Made by a program: the position numbers and the translations under genes
In this document: one piece after another, positions 9,643-19,109 of the stretch
Layout: each line of letters begins with the position of its first letter
How positions within the stretch are numbered: the first letter of the stretch is position 1
Notes under the pieces: generated by a model
Seen by the model: only the letters and a program-made list of their open reading frames with translations
The model's database searches: none
Told to the model about the DNA's origin: nothing
Source: CBDFMG01 sp965221205 [NCBI: bacterium]
Lineage (GTDB): Bacteria; SM23-31
NCBI GenBank assembly: GCA_965221205.1
Contig: OZ244870.1
Span: 2,294,001 to 2,358,000, forward strand
Length of the DNA stretch: 64,000 bases
Direction of reading: 5' to 3'

Positions 9643-10705
9643 TACCCGCCTTAATAAACTCCGGTCAGTTCTTGCCTCCCGAAATTTAGATGCTTTTCTT
9701 ATTAGTAAACTCTCAAGTTTGCGCTATCTTTTTGGATTTACCGGGAGTAACGGACTCGGTATCATTTCGGAGAAAACTTCTGTATTTCTAACGGACTTTC
9801 GCTACCAAGGTCAGGCTGAAAATGAAGTGACGGCAGATGAACTTATTATTGCCCGCAAATCTCTTCCCAAAAGCCTCCCAACAATCAAAGATATAAAGTC
9901 TTATAAATATTTTGGTTTTGAGGCTGAAGATCTCTCATTCAGAGCTTATCAGCAATTTTCTGAAGAGCTGAAGGATACAACATTTGTTCCTTTTACTGAA
10001 GAAATTGATAAAAGTGCCGCAAAAAAATCACTGGATGAGATTCAATATATTCAAAAGGCGAGTTCCATTACTCTTGATGTTTACCACCAAATACTTGAGG
10101 TGTTAGAAGAGGGTGTATCTGAAATTGATGTAGCCGCTGAAATATCGTATAGAATCAAAAAAAGCGGTGGTGAAGCCGATGCATTTAACCCTATTGTTCT
10201 TTTTGGTGAGCATTCGGCCCTTCCGCATGGTATACCGAGTAGAAAAAAACTCACCCAGGAAGAGAACATCCAACTCGATTTCGGTGCCGTATTTGCAGGT
10301 TACTGCTCTGATTTCTCTCGTGTTGTTGTGCTTGGGAAGGCAGATGAGGAATTGCAAAATATCCATTCAGTTGTCAACAATGCAATTGGGTGTGCAATGG
10401 AAAAAATTCAGGATGGAGTGCAGGCTGATGTAGTTGATAACGCAGCTCGATCATATATTACGTTACAGGGGTATGGTGATTATTTTGGGCACGCTCTTGG
10501 ACATGGAGTCGGGATATCAGTGCACACATATCCGAGAATTTCATCTCAAGTGAATGATCCGATCGAATATTCGAATGTTTTCACTATAGAACCCGGAATT
10601 TATATTCCTGGCCGATTTGGAGTACGAATTGAAGACCTTGTTGTGCTTCAAAAAGAGGGTATTTCAATTCTAACAAATGTATCACGTGAGTTGACTGTCT
10701 TGTAG
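9635..10705 (+). CDS. Xaa-Pro aminopeptidase (M24B family)
   Basis: 356 aa from the ATG at 9635, which overlaps the TPR gene by 8 bp; an upstream ATG at 9599 would only add a basic tail read through that gene. Pita-bread aminopeptidase removing N-terminal residues preceding proline. The five metal ligands are in place: D215 and D226 (L-D-F-G-A ... C-S-D-F-S), H286 (H-A-L-G-H-G), E319 (T-I-E-P-G-I-Y) and E333 (V-R-I-E-D). The N-terminal creatinase-like domain (L-R-Y-L-F-G-F-T-G-S-N-G) is typical of PepQ/YqhT. No signal peptide, so cytoplasmic. Confidence 0.93.
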   Translation: MNNTRLNKLRSVLASRNLDAFLISKLSSLRYLFGFTGSNGLGIISEKTSVFLTDFRYQGQAENEVTADELIIARKSLPKSLPTIKDIKSYKYFGFEAEDLSFRAYQQFSEELKDTTFVPFTEEIDKSAAKKSLDEIQYIQKASSITLDVYHQILEVLEEGVSEIDVAAEISYRIKKSGGEADAFNPIVLFGEHSALPHGIPSRKKLTQEENIQLDFGAVFAGYCSDFSRVVVLGKADEELQNIHSVVNNAIGCAMEKIQDGVQADVVDNAARSYITLQGYGDYFGHALGHGVGISVHTYPRISSQVNDPIEYSNVFTIEPGIYIPGRFGVRIEDLVVLQKEGISILTNVSRELTVL

Positions 10706-10708
10706 AAT

Positions 10709-11581
10709 ATGGCTGATATATCGTGTATTATTGTAACATTTAATAGTCAGAAAGTAATTCGAGAGTGTCTTGAATCCATTCTGAGAGATATTGACTCATT
10801 ATTGGGTGAGATTATTGTTGTTGATAATAACTCAATTGATGATACGATTCATATTATCAATTCAGTGAAATATTCAGATCGATGCACCTTAAAAGTTATA
10901 CAAAATCATTATAATTTTGGCTATACCCGGGCAATAAATCAGGGGTTGGCTGCTTCAAACGGCAGCTTTCTGGTTCTGCTTAATCCTGATACTGTATTGC
11001 ACTCAGGTTTTTTTGGTATCGTGACAGATACTTTGAATAAGAACCGCGATTATGGAATTGCCGCTCCTCAACATCTTTCAGTCGATAGTAATATTATTCC
11101 ATCATGCCGGAAATTTCCCACTCCGTTCTCAACCCTGCCATATGTGCTGGGATTGAACCTCATTTTCCCAAAAAACAAAGTAATGAATGGTTGGAAGATG
11201 GGATATTTTGACCATAATACTCCTGCAATAGTTGATCAACCAATGGGCGCTTGTCTTGTGACACGGAGAGAAGACTTTTTAAATGTTGGCTATTTCGATG
11301 AACGGTTCACTATGTTCTTTAGTGATGTAGACTGGTGTAAGCGAATGAAATTGAATGGTAAAAAAGCGTTTTTTTTGACCGAAGCAAAAATTACACATCA
11401 TTATGGGCTCAGTGTAAAACAGCAGCAGATCAAAATGATAGTTTTATCACACCGGGCATTTCTGCAGTATTTCAGAAAATATTTCAGAGGAATTCACTGG
11501 ATTGTACCAAATACAATTGTAGGAGTGTTGTTATACTTAAGCGTTTGTCCAAGGGTTGTATATTCAATTTTAAAAAGGTAG
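10709..11581 (+). CDS. family 2 glycosyltransferase, rhamnosyltransferase-like
   Basis: 290 aa, starting 3 bp after the peptidase stop. GT-A fold motifs: I-I-V-T-F-N-S near the N-terminus, I-I-V-V-D-N-N-S, N-x-G-Y-T-R-A-I-N-Q-G, and L-L-N-P-D as the nucleotide-sugar/metal site. P-M-G-A-C-L-V and F-D-E-R-F-x-x-F-F-S-D-V-D match WbbL-type rhamnosyltransferases. A C-terminal hydrophobic stretch suggests membrane association. It probably adds a sugar to LPS, O-antigen or another glycolipid; the donor cannot be read. Confidence 0.88.
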   Translation: MADISCIIVTFNSQKVIRECLESILRDIDSLLGEIIVVDNNSIDDTIHIINSVKYSDRCTLKVIQNHYNFGYTRAINQGLAASNGSFLVLLNPDTVLHSGFFGIVTDTLNKNRDYGIAAPQHLSVDSNIIPSCRKFPTPFSTLPYVLGLNLIFPKNKVMNGWKMGYFDHNTPAIVDQPMGACLVTRREDFLNVGYFDERFTMFFSDVDWCKRMKLNGKKAFFLTEAKITHHYGLSVKQQQIKMIVLSHRAFLQYFRKYFRGIHWIVPNTIVGVLLYLSVCPRVVYSILKR

Positions 11582-11864
11582 AAATGCACTAATGACAATT
11601 AAAAATGTATTTTTATTGAGATCACCTAACTCTCTATATAAATGTAAGTTAAATAGTATATATAAAGTGAATTCTATTCATAATAATTCGATTATTCAAC
11701 AAGTCAATTTCATCAATTCTAATAAAAACTAATTGCTTTGTATTTTTAGAATATGTAAATTATTAACATGTAAAAAATATAGTTTACCTGTTTATACATT
11801 GTAATTTGACTGAACAGTACACAAAAGTTCTCAGTTATACCAGTGCGGAGTTGTGAATACTAAA

Positions 11865-12071
11865 ATGGGAGATCAACACACGGAGAAGGCTCATCCAGAT
11901 TGCATGAAATGTTCAAAAGGTGTACTTATTCCACTTTCAGATTACGGGCGCGATGGTGCCACAATCGAATACAAAGCATGGGTTTGTACAAATCCGAAAT
12001 GTGGATTTAATCTTCGTATAGATAATGGTGAGATCAGTTTTGGGAAAGATGTCAGCTTTTCCAACAAATAG
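11865..12071 (+). CDS. small zinc-ribbon protein
   Basis: 68 aa from the ATG at 11865 (a GTG at 11853 is an alternative). Two cysteine pairs, C-M-K-C and C-T-N-P-K-C, separated by about 30 residues form a probable zinc ribbon. Between them lie short beta-strand segments. No family recognised; it may bind nucleic acid or a protein partner. About 280 bp of A/T-rich DNA precede it, with nothing recognisable other than space for its promoter. Confidence 0.6.
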   Translation: MGDQHTEKAHPDCMKCSKGVLIPLSDYGRDGATIEYKAWVCTNPKCGFNLRIDNGEISFGKDVSFSNK

Positions 12072-12189
12072 GTGAGCTCTTGAGCGGCAGGGGGCTGGTT
12101 ATCTATTGGAAATATTATATAACTCAACTATCGCGATATGTGCTCCACAATTTGATAAACGGCAACAGTAGTTACTTCTGCATACTAGC

Positions 12190-13149
12190 ATGAAGGTTTC
12201 TTTGTTCCAAAAACAGGGTTCAATTCTCAGGTTAAAAATCGGAACAATTGTCCTCGCTTGTTTTTTGTGGTTTTATGTCACACTGAATGAGACCTACTCC
12301 AACGAGATTGAGTGCAGAGTTGTCCCGGTCAATATCCAAGAAGGAAGAACACTTGCGTCACAGCTTCCTGAGACTATTACGCTGAATGTATCGGGGCGCG
12401 GCGTCGACCTAATGTGGCTCAATTTATTTTGGAAATCGGATTTGACATTTAATGTCGATTTTCAAACTATATCAAGCCACTTTGATCTTACTCTGGAAAA
12501 TTACTTATCTTGGGTTTCGGTACCGCGTGGTTTTGAAAACACAATTACAGTCAATAGTATATTATATCCGGACAATATTGTTGTCGATCTTGATTATCTT
12601 GATTCGTTAAAAGTATTGGTGTCGGGTATAAATGTTTCTGTATCAGTATCGGACGGGTTCTATCAGGTTGGAGATGTAATGTTTCAACCAGACTCTATTT
12701 CCTTAACCGGTCCGAGACGTGTATTGCGTGAACTCTATGATATTCCGACTGCGGTTAAAGTTTTTGAAGACAAAAGTAATGATTTTTCTGAATCTGTTGA
12801 TCTGCAGTTATTAGATAATAAATTGGTTTCATATTCCCATAATTCTGTTATTGTTAGTACGGATATTCAGAAAATCGGAGAAAAGGTAATAAATAATATA
12901 CCTATTGCTATTACTCGTAATCCCTCAACATACGCTATTGAAATTAAACCTTCTACATTGTCCATACGTATAACCGGTGGTGTCGACTATATTAAAGATT
13001 TAACAGATAAAGATTTTATTCCGACTGTTGTATTTGGCAGAAGCTGGATACGTGGTGGAGAATATTTTGCACCGGTTACTCTTGAATTACCGGATGAAAT
13101 CCTCGATTTTGAAATAACTCCTTCAAATATTACCGTTGAAATAAAATAA
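12190..13149 (+). CDS. YbbR/CdaR-like domain protein
   Basis: 319 aa. One N-terminal membrane helix (about residues 17-33, with L-W-F-Y-V-T), followed directly by the YbbR start pattern (x-P-V-N-I-Q-E-G) and at least three beta-rich repeats, each with a G-P-R or S-G-R-G-V turn. In Firmicutes the homologue CdaR regulates the c-di-AMP cyclase CdaA; in FCB-type bacteria YbbR proteins are common with little functional data. No cdaA is adjacent here. Expected location is periplasmic with an inner-membrane anchor. It leads into tsaD 51 bp downstream. Confidence 0.75.
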   Translation: MKVSLFQKQGSILRLKIGTIVLACFLWFYVTLNETYSNEIECRVVPVNIQEGRTLASQLPETITLNVSGRGVDLMWLNLFWKSDLTFNVDFQTISSHFDLTLENYLSWVSVPRGFENTITVNSILYPDNIVVDLDYLDSLKVLVSGINVSVSVSDGFYQVGDVMFQPDSISLTGPRRVLRELYDIPTAVKVFEDKSNDFSESVDLQLLDNKLVSYSHNSVIVSTDIQKIGEKVINNIPIAITRNPSTYAIEIKPSTLSIRITGGVDYIKDLTDKDFIPTVVFGRSWIRGGEYFAPVTLELPDEILDFEITPSNITVEIK

Positions 13150-13200
13150 ACTTTCATTAATTCTATTAATGTCAATTACTTGTCATGGTGTAGTGAAATA

Positions 13201-14205
13201 ATGCTTATTCTCGGTATTGAAACGTCGTGTGATGAGACCTCCGCGGCCCTATTCGACGGAAAGAAGCTTCTGGGGAACGAAACCGTAACACAGACGATTC
13301 ATGAGGAATTCGGGGGTGTGGTTCCTGAGCTTGCTTCACGTGAGCATCTTCTGAAAATCACCTCTGTTGTCAATAATGTGTTTTCCAAAGGAGGATGTTC
13401 CTGGAGTAATGTTGAAGGAATTGCAGTCACCCGTGGACCTGGTCTTATGGGATCGCTGCTAGTTGGCGTTTCTTATGCGAAAGCTGCTGCATTTTCTCGA
13501 AGCCTTCCAATTGTTGGCGTAAACCACATTGAAGCACATTTATGGTCTTATGTTTTTGAATCTTCGAAAGTAACACCTCCGTTTATCGGCCTTATTGTTT
13601 CGGGCGGTCATACCCAGTTATGGTTTGTGAATGATTTTGGAAAATACAAATTGTTAGGGCAGACGTATGATGATGCTGTTGGTGAAGCATTTGACAAAAT
13701 TGCCAAGATGCTTGGACTGGAATATCCAGGTGGTCCGGCAATAGACAGATTAAGTAAATCAGGAAATCCCGATTACTATGAATTTCCACGTCCTGCATTA
13801 AAAGATAATTCATATAATTTTAGTTATAGTGGATTGAAAACGGCAGTGCTCTATTATTTGAATGAACTTTCTGATCAAGAGCGAATAGATCACACAGCAG
13901 ATATAGCCGCAAGCTTTCAGAAAGCTGCAGTTGAGACATTGACTGAAAAAACAATTCGTGCTTCTCGGGAATATAATATTCCTGTTGTTGTGATAGGAGG
14001 TGGAGTGGCGGCAAATAGTGCATTAAAAGCGTCAATGACCTCTGTAACCGACACTCTCGGCATAATACTTTCCATCCCTTCTCAACAGTTTTGTACAGAT
14101 AATGCTGCAATGATTGCCTATGTTGGTTATAGAAAATTACAAGAAGTGGGATCGGAATCATATAACATTGCTGCAGATCCTTCGTTAAAAATTACCGAAT
14201 CTTAA
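13201..14205 (+). CDS. tsaD: tRNA N6-threonylcarbamoyladenosine synthase, TsaD subunit
   Basis: 334 aa from the ATG at 13201, giving the standard start M-L-I-L-G-I-E-T-S-C-D-E-T; a TTG at 13180 would add seven unrelated residues. ASKHA-fold subunit that transfers threonylcarbamoyl to A37 of ANN-decoding tRNAs. Metal ligands H109 and H113 lie in H-I-E-A-H-L, the phosphate loop in V-S-G-G-H-T-Q-L, and the C-terminal G-G-G-V-A-A-N and D-N-A-A-M-I blocks are intact. Partners TsaB and TsaE are not in this window. Confidence 0.97.
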   Translation: MLILGIETSCDETSAALFDGKKLLGNETVTQTIHEEFGGVVPELASREHLLKITSVVNNVFSKGGCSWSNVEGIAVTRGPGLMGSLLVGVSYAKAAAFSRSLPIVGVNHIEAHLWSYVFESSKVTPPFIGLIVSGGHTQLWFVNDFGKYKLLGQTYDDAVGEAFDKIAKMLGLEYPGGPAIDRLSKSGNPDYYEFPRPALKDNSYNFSYSGLKTAVLYYLNELSDQERIDHTADIAASFQKAAVETLTEKTIRASREYNIPVVVIGGGVAANSALKASMTSVTDTLGIILSIPSQQFCTDNAAMIAYVGYRKLQEVGSESYNIAADPSLKITES

Positions 14206-14222
14206 AATTGCTACTTAGTCAC

Positions 14223-14477
14223 ATGACACATAATACTATCCCTTATGTTACGCTTTATACAAAAGAGGACTGTTCACTTTGTGAAAAAGCGAAGGATGTA
14301 CTCAAAGCTGCATCACAGGATACGGTTTTTCACTACGCAGAAATAGATATAACAAAAAATCCTGATTTGTTTGACAGATTCAAAGAAGAGATACCGGTCC
14401 TGTATATTAATGACCGGAAAGCCTTTAAATATACAATTGATAGCCAAAAATTATTGGAGAAGCTACAGATATGCTGA
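14223..14477 (+). CDS. glutaredoxin-family thiol-disulfide protein
   Basis: 84 aa from the ATG at 14223 (a TTG at 14208 is possible). Thioredoxin fold with active site C-S-L-C at the end of the first strand (L-Y-T-K-E-D-C-S-L-C) and the cis-Pro in E-I-P-V-L-Y-I. The pattern fits the DUF836/glutaredoxin-like group of small bacterial proteins. It sits 17 bp after tsaD and overlaps the YchF-like gene by 7 bp, so all three are probably one transcript. Redox partner unknown. Confidence 0.85.
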   Translation: MTHNTIPYVTLYTKEDCSLCEKAKDVLKAASQDTVFHYAEIDITKNPDLFDRFKEEIPVLYINDRKAFKYTIDSQKLLEKLQIC

Positions 14478-15556
14478 TAGGTCTTGTTGGTCTCAAAAAT
14501 TCGGGGAAATCAACTTTATTTGATGTATTAACCGGTCACCATAGTACGTCGGGATACCAAGATGGTATAGAAGGAAGACAAGGTATACTGGAAGTGCCCG
14601 ACGAACGTCTTAATGCTATTCAATCTGTCCTCAACACAAAAAAACTTGTCAACCCTTCAATGATGGTATCGGACTTGCCGCCGCTACAAACCGAGAAACA
14701 ATCTGTTAAATCAGATATTACGCAAATTCTTGAAAAAATGAAATATTGTGATGCTCTCATTCAGGTTGTGCGACAGTTTTCTAATCCAGCTGTACCATTT
14801 GAGGGAGACTGTCCCAATCCTGTTCGGGAAAAAAATATACTCGATGCAGAAATGATTCTGCTGGACCTTGCCATTGTAGAAAACCGGCTTGAGCGCATTG
14901 AAAAAATGAAAAACAAAATTAAGGATTTTTATCAGCTAGGTGAGCATGAACTGCTTGAGAAGTGCAAAGAGTTTCTTGAAGAAGAAAAGCCCCTTACCGC
15001 TCTTGATTTAGATGAGAGTGGTGAAAAAATGCTTCGTGGATTTCAATTTCTGACAATAAAGCCGCGCATCACGATTATAAATATAGATGAGTCAGAAATA
15101 AATAATCGTTTAACGTGGATTCACCGTTTTGAGAACAGTTATCCGGCTCAGAAAGGAACATTTGAGGCGATCAGCGGTCTAACAGAAGTAGAGCTTCTTG
15201 ATTTGACAGAAAGTGAGTGGGATGAATTTCGGAATGAACTCAATATTGAGCTACCAGCTCAAGTATTGTTAATCAAGCTATTGATGAAGACAATGCAGTT
15301 AATCAGGTTTCTGACAGCATCTGAAAAAATTGCGCAAAGTTGGATTGTAGAACACGGTGTTGCGGCCAATAAGGCGGGTGGCGCCATTCATACCGATATG
15401 GATCGTGGATTCATTCGTGGAGAAGTTGTCACTTTTGACGATTTTATGCACTACGGTGGTTTTGTTAAATCTAAAGAGAACGGATGCTTGAGGTTGGAAG
15501 GAAAAGATTATATTGTTCAAGATGGCGATATCATTCATTTTAGATTTAATGTATAA
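14471..15556 (+). CDS. YchF/Obg-like GTPase-fold protein with divergent switch II
   Basis: 361 aa, close to the usual 363 of YchF/Ola1. The P-loop G-L-K-N-S-G-K-S-T is at residues 7-15, the G4-type N-I-D-E is present, a coiled-coil segment lies in the middle and a TGS domain ends the protein (A-G-G-A-I-H-T-D-M-x-R-G-F-I-R-G-E-V). The usual G3 D-I-A-G-L followed by K-G-A-S-x-G-x-G-L-G is missing: the corresponding part reads S-D-L-P-P-L-Q-T and is shorter. This suggests altered hydrolysis and a paralogue rather than the housekeeping YchF. Starts inside the glutaredoxin gene. Confidence 0.8.
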   Translation: MLIGLVGLKNSGKSTLFDVLTGHHSTSGYQDGIEGRQGILEVPDERLNAIQSVLNTKKLVNPSMMVSDLPPLQTEKQSVKSDITQILEKMKYCDALIQVVRQFSNPAVPFEGDCPNPVREKNILDAEMILLDLAIVENRLERIEKMKNKIKDFYQLGEHELLEKCKEFLEEEKPLTALDLDESGEKMLRGFQFLTIKPRITIINIDESEINNRLTWIHRFENSYPAQKGTFEAISGLTEVELLDLTESEWDEFRNELNIELPAQVLLIKLLMKTMQLIRFLTASEKIAQSWIVEHGVAANKAGGAIHTDMDRGFIRGEVVTFDDFMHYGGFVKSKENGCLRLEGKDYIVQDGDIIHFRFNV

Positions 15557-15563
15557 GAAAAGA

Positions 15564-15581
15564 GAAGAGCAGAAGCTCTTC
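15564..15581. terminator. short hairpin between convergent genes
   Basis: GAAGAGC (15564-15570) pairs with GCTCTTC (15575-15581) around a 4-nt loop, between the ends of the convergent GTPase and protease genes. There is no long T-tract on either side, so termination would be weak. Confidence 0.35.
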
Positions 15582-15621
15582 CCTTGAAAAGAATTTACAG
15601 CGAAATAATTAAGAGAATTTG

Positions 15622-17214
15622 TTAATAATTAATAAGCTTTTCTGCTTCCGGGAAGTAGTCTAAAGAATTCCATAACACGTCATCTATTACCGAATTTGAT
15701 TTTATCATTCCTTCATCACCCCACAGGAATTCCCCGATTTGTGATCTGATCCATAATTCAAGCCAACTTACGACTTCTTCAGTAAAGTCCTCATTCGTAA
15801 ATTCAAATTCCCCTTCTTTGAGCATCGATTTGAATGTCTCCAAATCATCAGCCTGAAAGGAATAACCTTGAACAAATTCATCAACATTATTCCAAATGTC
15901 TTTGTGGTCGAAGGCATATTTCTGAGAAAAATTGAAGATAGGATCATTATTTACTTTTGTGCGGAGGCCGATAACAAAATCATTTGGCGACCGTTCTGAT
16001 TCTAATTCGTAATCGGGTGTTATTCCTCCTCCTCCGTAAACTTTCCTTCCCTGTGTGGAATTGAAAACAGGACGATCCGCTTTGTTATTCTGCACTGTAT
16101 TTAAAGAATCATTAAACGCGTCACTTCTATATTGCTGACGAGATTTGTTTTCATAGTCTTTTTGAATCAATCGTCCTAAAGGAGTATACCACCTGCCGAT
16201 TGTCAGCAGCAATGCAGATTCGTCGTCAAACTGGATCTGGGATTGAACCAACCCTTTACCAAAAGAGGGTTTACCTACTATGATAGCTCGGTCCCAATCC
16301 TGAAGTGCTCCAGATACAATTTCCGAAGCACTTGCCGAAGACTCATTAATAAGTATGAGCATTGGTATATCTACATCAAACCTATTATCTGTTGAGTTAT
16401 ACTCAGAGTTTGAGGTCGGGTGTCTTCCTTTTGTTTTTACAATGAGTTTATTTCCTTTTAAAAAACGGTCAGAAATATCAACAGCCTGCGGTAGCAATCC
16501 CCCTGTGTTGTAACGCAAATCAAATACAAGTCGTTTCATTCCCTGACCTTCCAGACGGCGCAGTACCCGCTCAAGCTCAGTGTCTGATGTTCGGGCAAAT
16601 CTATCAAGCTTGATATAACCAGTTTCATCATCCATCATATAATAGTATTTAAGTGACTCTAAAAACGCCTGCCCTCTCGTAATTGTAACATCAAATGGCT
16701 CTTCATCACCGTATCGTTCAATGGTTATCGAGACTTTAGTGCCGATCGGGCCTTTCAACATTGTCGGAACAAGGTTCGAATCGATACCCAGAACATCCTG
16801 CCCTTCAATTTTAGTAATTCTGTCACCAAGCTTTAATCCGGCACGTTCAGAGGGGCCGTCCCGGAGAACGCGTAAAACTGTTATTTTGTCGTCTACCATT
16901 TTGAAAGTGATACCAATTCCCTGATAGCCTAAAAATTGGTCGGTCATCCGTCCATATGCATTTGCCTGCACATAATTACTATGAGGATCGAGTTCCTCGA
17001 CCATTGCATTTATCGCTTTATTGACGAGTACATCAGAATCAATATCATCGACATACTCGTCTGCTATATGTACTAATGCTTCCGTGAATATTTTCGTTTT
17101 AAGAAACAATTCTGCGCGTTTGTCATAAGCATTAATCACTTTAAAACCAAAAAACAATGCAGAAAATAAGAGAATTATACTAAATCCTGCTGCAATATAA
17201 CGGTGGGTATTCAT
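15622..17214 (-). CDS. C-terminal processing protease (CtpA/Tsp, S41 family)
   Basis: 530 aa. An N-terminal hydrophobic signal or anchor (about residues 7-26) sends it to the periplasm. A PDZ domain follows (about 95-175; G-I-G-I-T-F and D-G-P-S-E-R-A-G-L). The S41 core has the nucleophile region E-S-S-A-S-A-S-E (291-298) and the Lys base in S-F-G-K-G (K320); F-D-L-R-Y-N-T-G-G-L is the usual third block. A C-terminal extension of about 130 residues after G-G-G-I-T-P-D is longer than in minimal CtpA. The family degrades or trims envelope proteins from their C-termini. It faces the neighbouring genes. Confidence 0.93.
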   Translation of the reverse strand: MNTHRYIAAGFSIILLFSALFFGFKVINAYDKRAELFLKTKIFTEALVHIADEYVDDIDSDVLVNKAINAMVEELDPHSNYVQANAYGRMTDQFLGYQGIGITFKMVDDKITVLRVLRDGPSERAGLKLGDRITKIEGQDVLGIDSNLVPTMLKGPIGTKVSITIERYGDEEPFDVTITRGQAFLESLKYYYMMDDETGYIKLDRFARTSDTELERVLRRLEGQGMKRLVFDLRYNTGGLLPQAVDISDRFLKGNKLIVKTKGRHPTSNSEYNSTDNRFDVDIPMLILINESSASASEIVSGALQDWDRAIIVGKPSFGKGLVQSQIQFDDESALLLTIGRWYTPLGRLIQKDYENKSRQQYRSDAFNDSLNTVQNNKADRPVFNSTQGRKVYGGGGITPDYELESERSPNDFVIGLRTKVNNDPIFNFSQKYAFDHKDIWNNVDEFVQGYSFQADDLETFKSMLKEGEFEFTNEDFTEEVVSWLELWIRSQIGEFLWGDEGMIKSNSVIDDVLWNSLDYFPEAEKLINY

Positions 17215-17381
17215 GTAGAATTTCCTTTCATCCTAAACACTCATATCAAAACGACATAATGAAATGTTGAGGAGCATTTTTTGAAAAGTTTCCTTATTAT
17301 CAAACTTAAATATACAAAAAATGTTCCCTTACCCAAGTAATTTTTTTTTGCATGAATAGTTCTTTTGGAAAATTCAAATAG

Positions 17382-17410
17382 TTGATTTTTAATCGAATTT
17401 TGTCTATATT
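17382..17410 (+). promoter_or_regulatory. candidate sigma-70-type promoter for maf
   Basis: TTGATT (17382-17387) and TATATT (17405-17410) are separated by exactly 17 bp, 122 bp before the maf start. It lies in the 318-bp divergent region between ctpA (minus) and maf (plus), which contains no gene; the rest is A/T-rich and presumably includes the ctpA promoter. Confidence 0.45.
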
Positions 17411-17532
17411 GATTCAATTATTATCCCGGTTATTTGCATAATTATTATAGACGACAGAAGACGACAAAATTATTACAACATTTAATTGATGCAAATGTCA
17501 GAATCATGCTGATTTGCTATATTACATAAGAC

Positions 17533-18144
17533 ATGAAGCATTTACTATCCTTTTTTCAGCCTATAATATTAGCATCACAATCACCTCGTCGACAGGAAAT
17601 TCTTACCAATCTTTCAATTCCATTCGAGGTGTATCTGGGAAATGTATCTGCACAGAAATTCCCCGATCTCCCTCCATGGGAATATGTCGTAAACCTTGCA
17701 GAACAGAAAGCAGTTGAGCCAGCTTCTCATTATATTCAGGGTTTAATAATAACAGCTGATACTATTGTCTATTGTAAAAAAGAAATAATGGAAAAGCCGA
17801 AAGATCGTGATGATGCGGTCCGGATGATAGCAATGCTTCAAGGGGCGAAACATCAGGTATATACGGGGATATGTTTAACAGATTGTACATCGGGTTTAAA
17901 AAAATCTGCAGCAACCGTCTCAGATGTGACTTTCTCGAATATGACTGAAGAAGAGGTGAATTGGTATGTCGATACCCGGGAATATAGCGATAAAGCAGGA
18001 GGGTATGCAATTCAGGGAATCGCATCTCAATTCATAAATGGGATTAACGGATGTTATTTTAATGTAGTCGGATTTCCTGTAAATACATTTTACAGACTCA
18101 TGGAAGAGTTCAAAAAAACGCTGGAAATTGAGATCAATGGATAA
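17533..18144 (+). CDS. maf: Maf-family nucleoside triphosphate pyrophosphatase
   Basis: 203 aa. The signature I-L-A-S-Q-S-P-R-R-Q-E-I-L lies at residues 12-24, followed by T-A-D-T-I-V and K-P-K-D-R-D-D-A, and the C-terminal K-A-G-G-Y-A-I-Q-G. Maf proteins hydrolyse non-canonical or modified nucleotides (dTTP/UTP or m7GTP subgroups) and are linked to septum inhibition. ATG at 17533. Its last 8 bp overlap the start of the following RodZ-like gene, so the two are coupled. Confidence 0.94.
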   Translation: MKHLLSFFQPIILASQSPRRQEILTNLSIPFEVYLGNVSAQKFPDLPPWEYVVNLAEQKAVEPASHYIQGLIITADTIVYCKKEIMEKPKDRDDAVRMIAMLQGAKHQVYTGICLTDCTSGLKKSAATVSDVTFSNMTEEEVNWYVDTREYSDKAGGYAIQGIASQFINGINGCYFNVVGFPVNTFYRLMEEFKKTLEIEING

Positions 18145-18988
18145 GAATATTGTTAGTTTAGGTACGATATTGCGACTGACTCGCGAAGAACAAAATTTAA
18201 GTTTGGAATCAATTTCCACAACTACAAAAATTAATGTAAGCTGTCTACAACACATTGAAAACGATGAGTTTGACTTTCTGCAAGGTCCTTATGTCTTGGC
18301 ATTCCTTAAAACATACGCTCAAGCTTTAAGTTTGAATGTAGAGGAGATTAAAGAGAAATATTTTAGTCAAGAAAAAGCATCGCTTGGTGCAGTGTATAGT
18401 AGTGTGCATGAAACTGCACAGGAAAGAGAATCGTCAGATACTGCTTCTTTCAATTTCTCAAACGATTTAAAGAACCGCATTTCTCTCATCAAAAGCAGAT
18501 TGGTGAAACCCATTCCGGTTATAGGGATGATAGCTGCTTTGCTGATTGTTGTACTTCTTATGCAAAAATTATTTACACCGCATGAGGAGCAAGCTGTTGT
18601 ACAGGTTGAATCGCCGCTGACACAACCGCAATTGCAATCTGAGGACGTTGAAATAATTGAGGAACCGCAGCTGGCACTTGTATCACCTTTAACACTCAGA
18701 CTTGTGGCACATGAGCAGTTGTGGCTCTCTGTCGCTGTAGATGTTAACGAACAGCGTGAATATTTATTGAATCCGGGTGCAACACTGCTGTGGACTGATT
18801 TTAATATGATTAGCCTAAGAATAGGAAAGTCGACAGGATTTGATCTTTATTTTAATAATGAACAAATTGAAAATCTCGGTTCTGATGCAACTATGATTGG
18901 GCGGTTGGTATTGAGTAGATCAGGTATAGAGGATTTACAGCTTCTCAACAGAACAATTCAACAGCCTCCTGATAGTACGGTTGAGTAA
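18137..18988 (+). CDS. RodZ-like helix-turn-helix membrane protein
   Basis: 283 aa from the ATG at 18137. The N-terminus is an HTH_25-type domain (L-G-x-I-L-R-L-T-R-E-E-Q-N-L-S-L-E-S-I, then I-E-N-D-E-F and Y-V-L-A-F-L-K-T-Y-A). A single membrane helix lies near residues 122-142, followed by a Pro/Gln/Glu linker and a C-terminal beta domain of the DUF4115 type (L-W-L-S-V-A-V-D). This is the RodZ layout: a cytoplasmic MreB-binding HTH, one helix and a periplasmic domain. Overlap with maf links it to cell-shape or division functions. Confidence 0.82.
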   Translation: MDKNIVSLGTILRLTREEQNLSLESISTTTKINVSCLQHIENDEFDFLQGPYVLAFLKTYAQALSLNVEEIKEKYFSQEKASLGAVYSSVHETAQERESSDTASFNFSNDLKNRISLIKSRLVKPIPVIGMIAALLIVVLLMQKLFTPHEEQAVVQVESPLTQPQLQSEDVEIIEEPQLALVSPLTLRLVAHEQLWLSVAVDVNEQREYLLNPGATLLWTDFNMISLRIGKSTGFDLYFNNEQIENLGSDATMIGRLVLSRSGIEDLQLLNRTIQQPPDSTVE

Positions 18989-19109
18989 AACTTACGATTA
19001 TTATTTTCCAACTAAATTTGTTATTTAGTATGGAATATTTTAATGAGTAGGCTGTATTCCTAATAGAAGGCGTTATTTAATAACTGAAAATCGCTTGTGC
19101 GAGTGAGAA

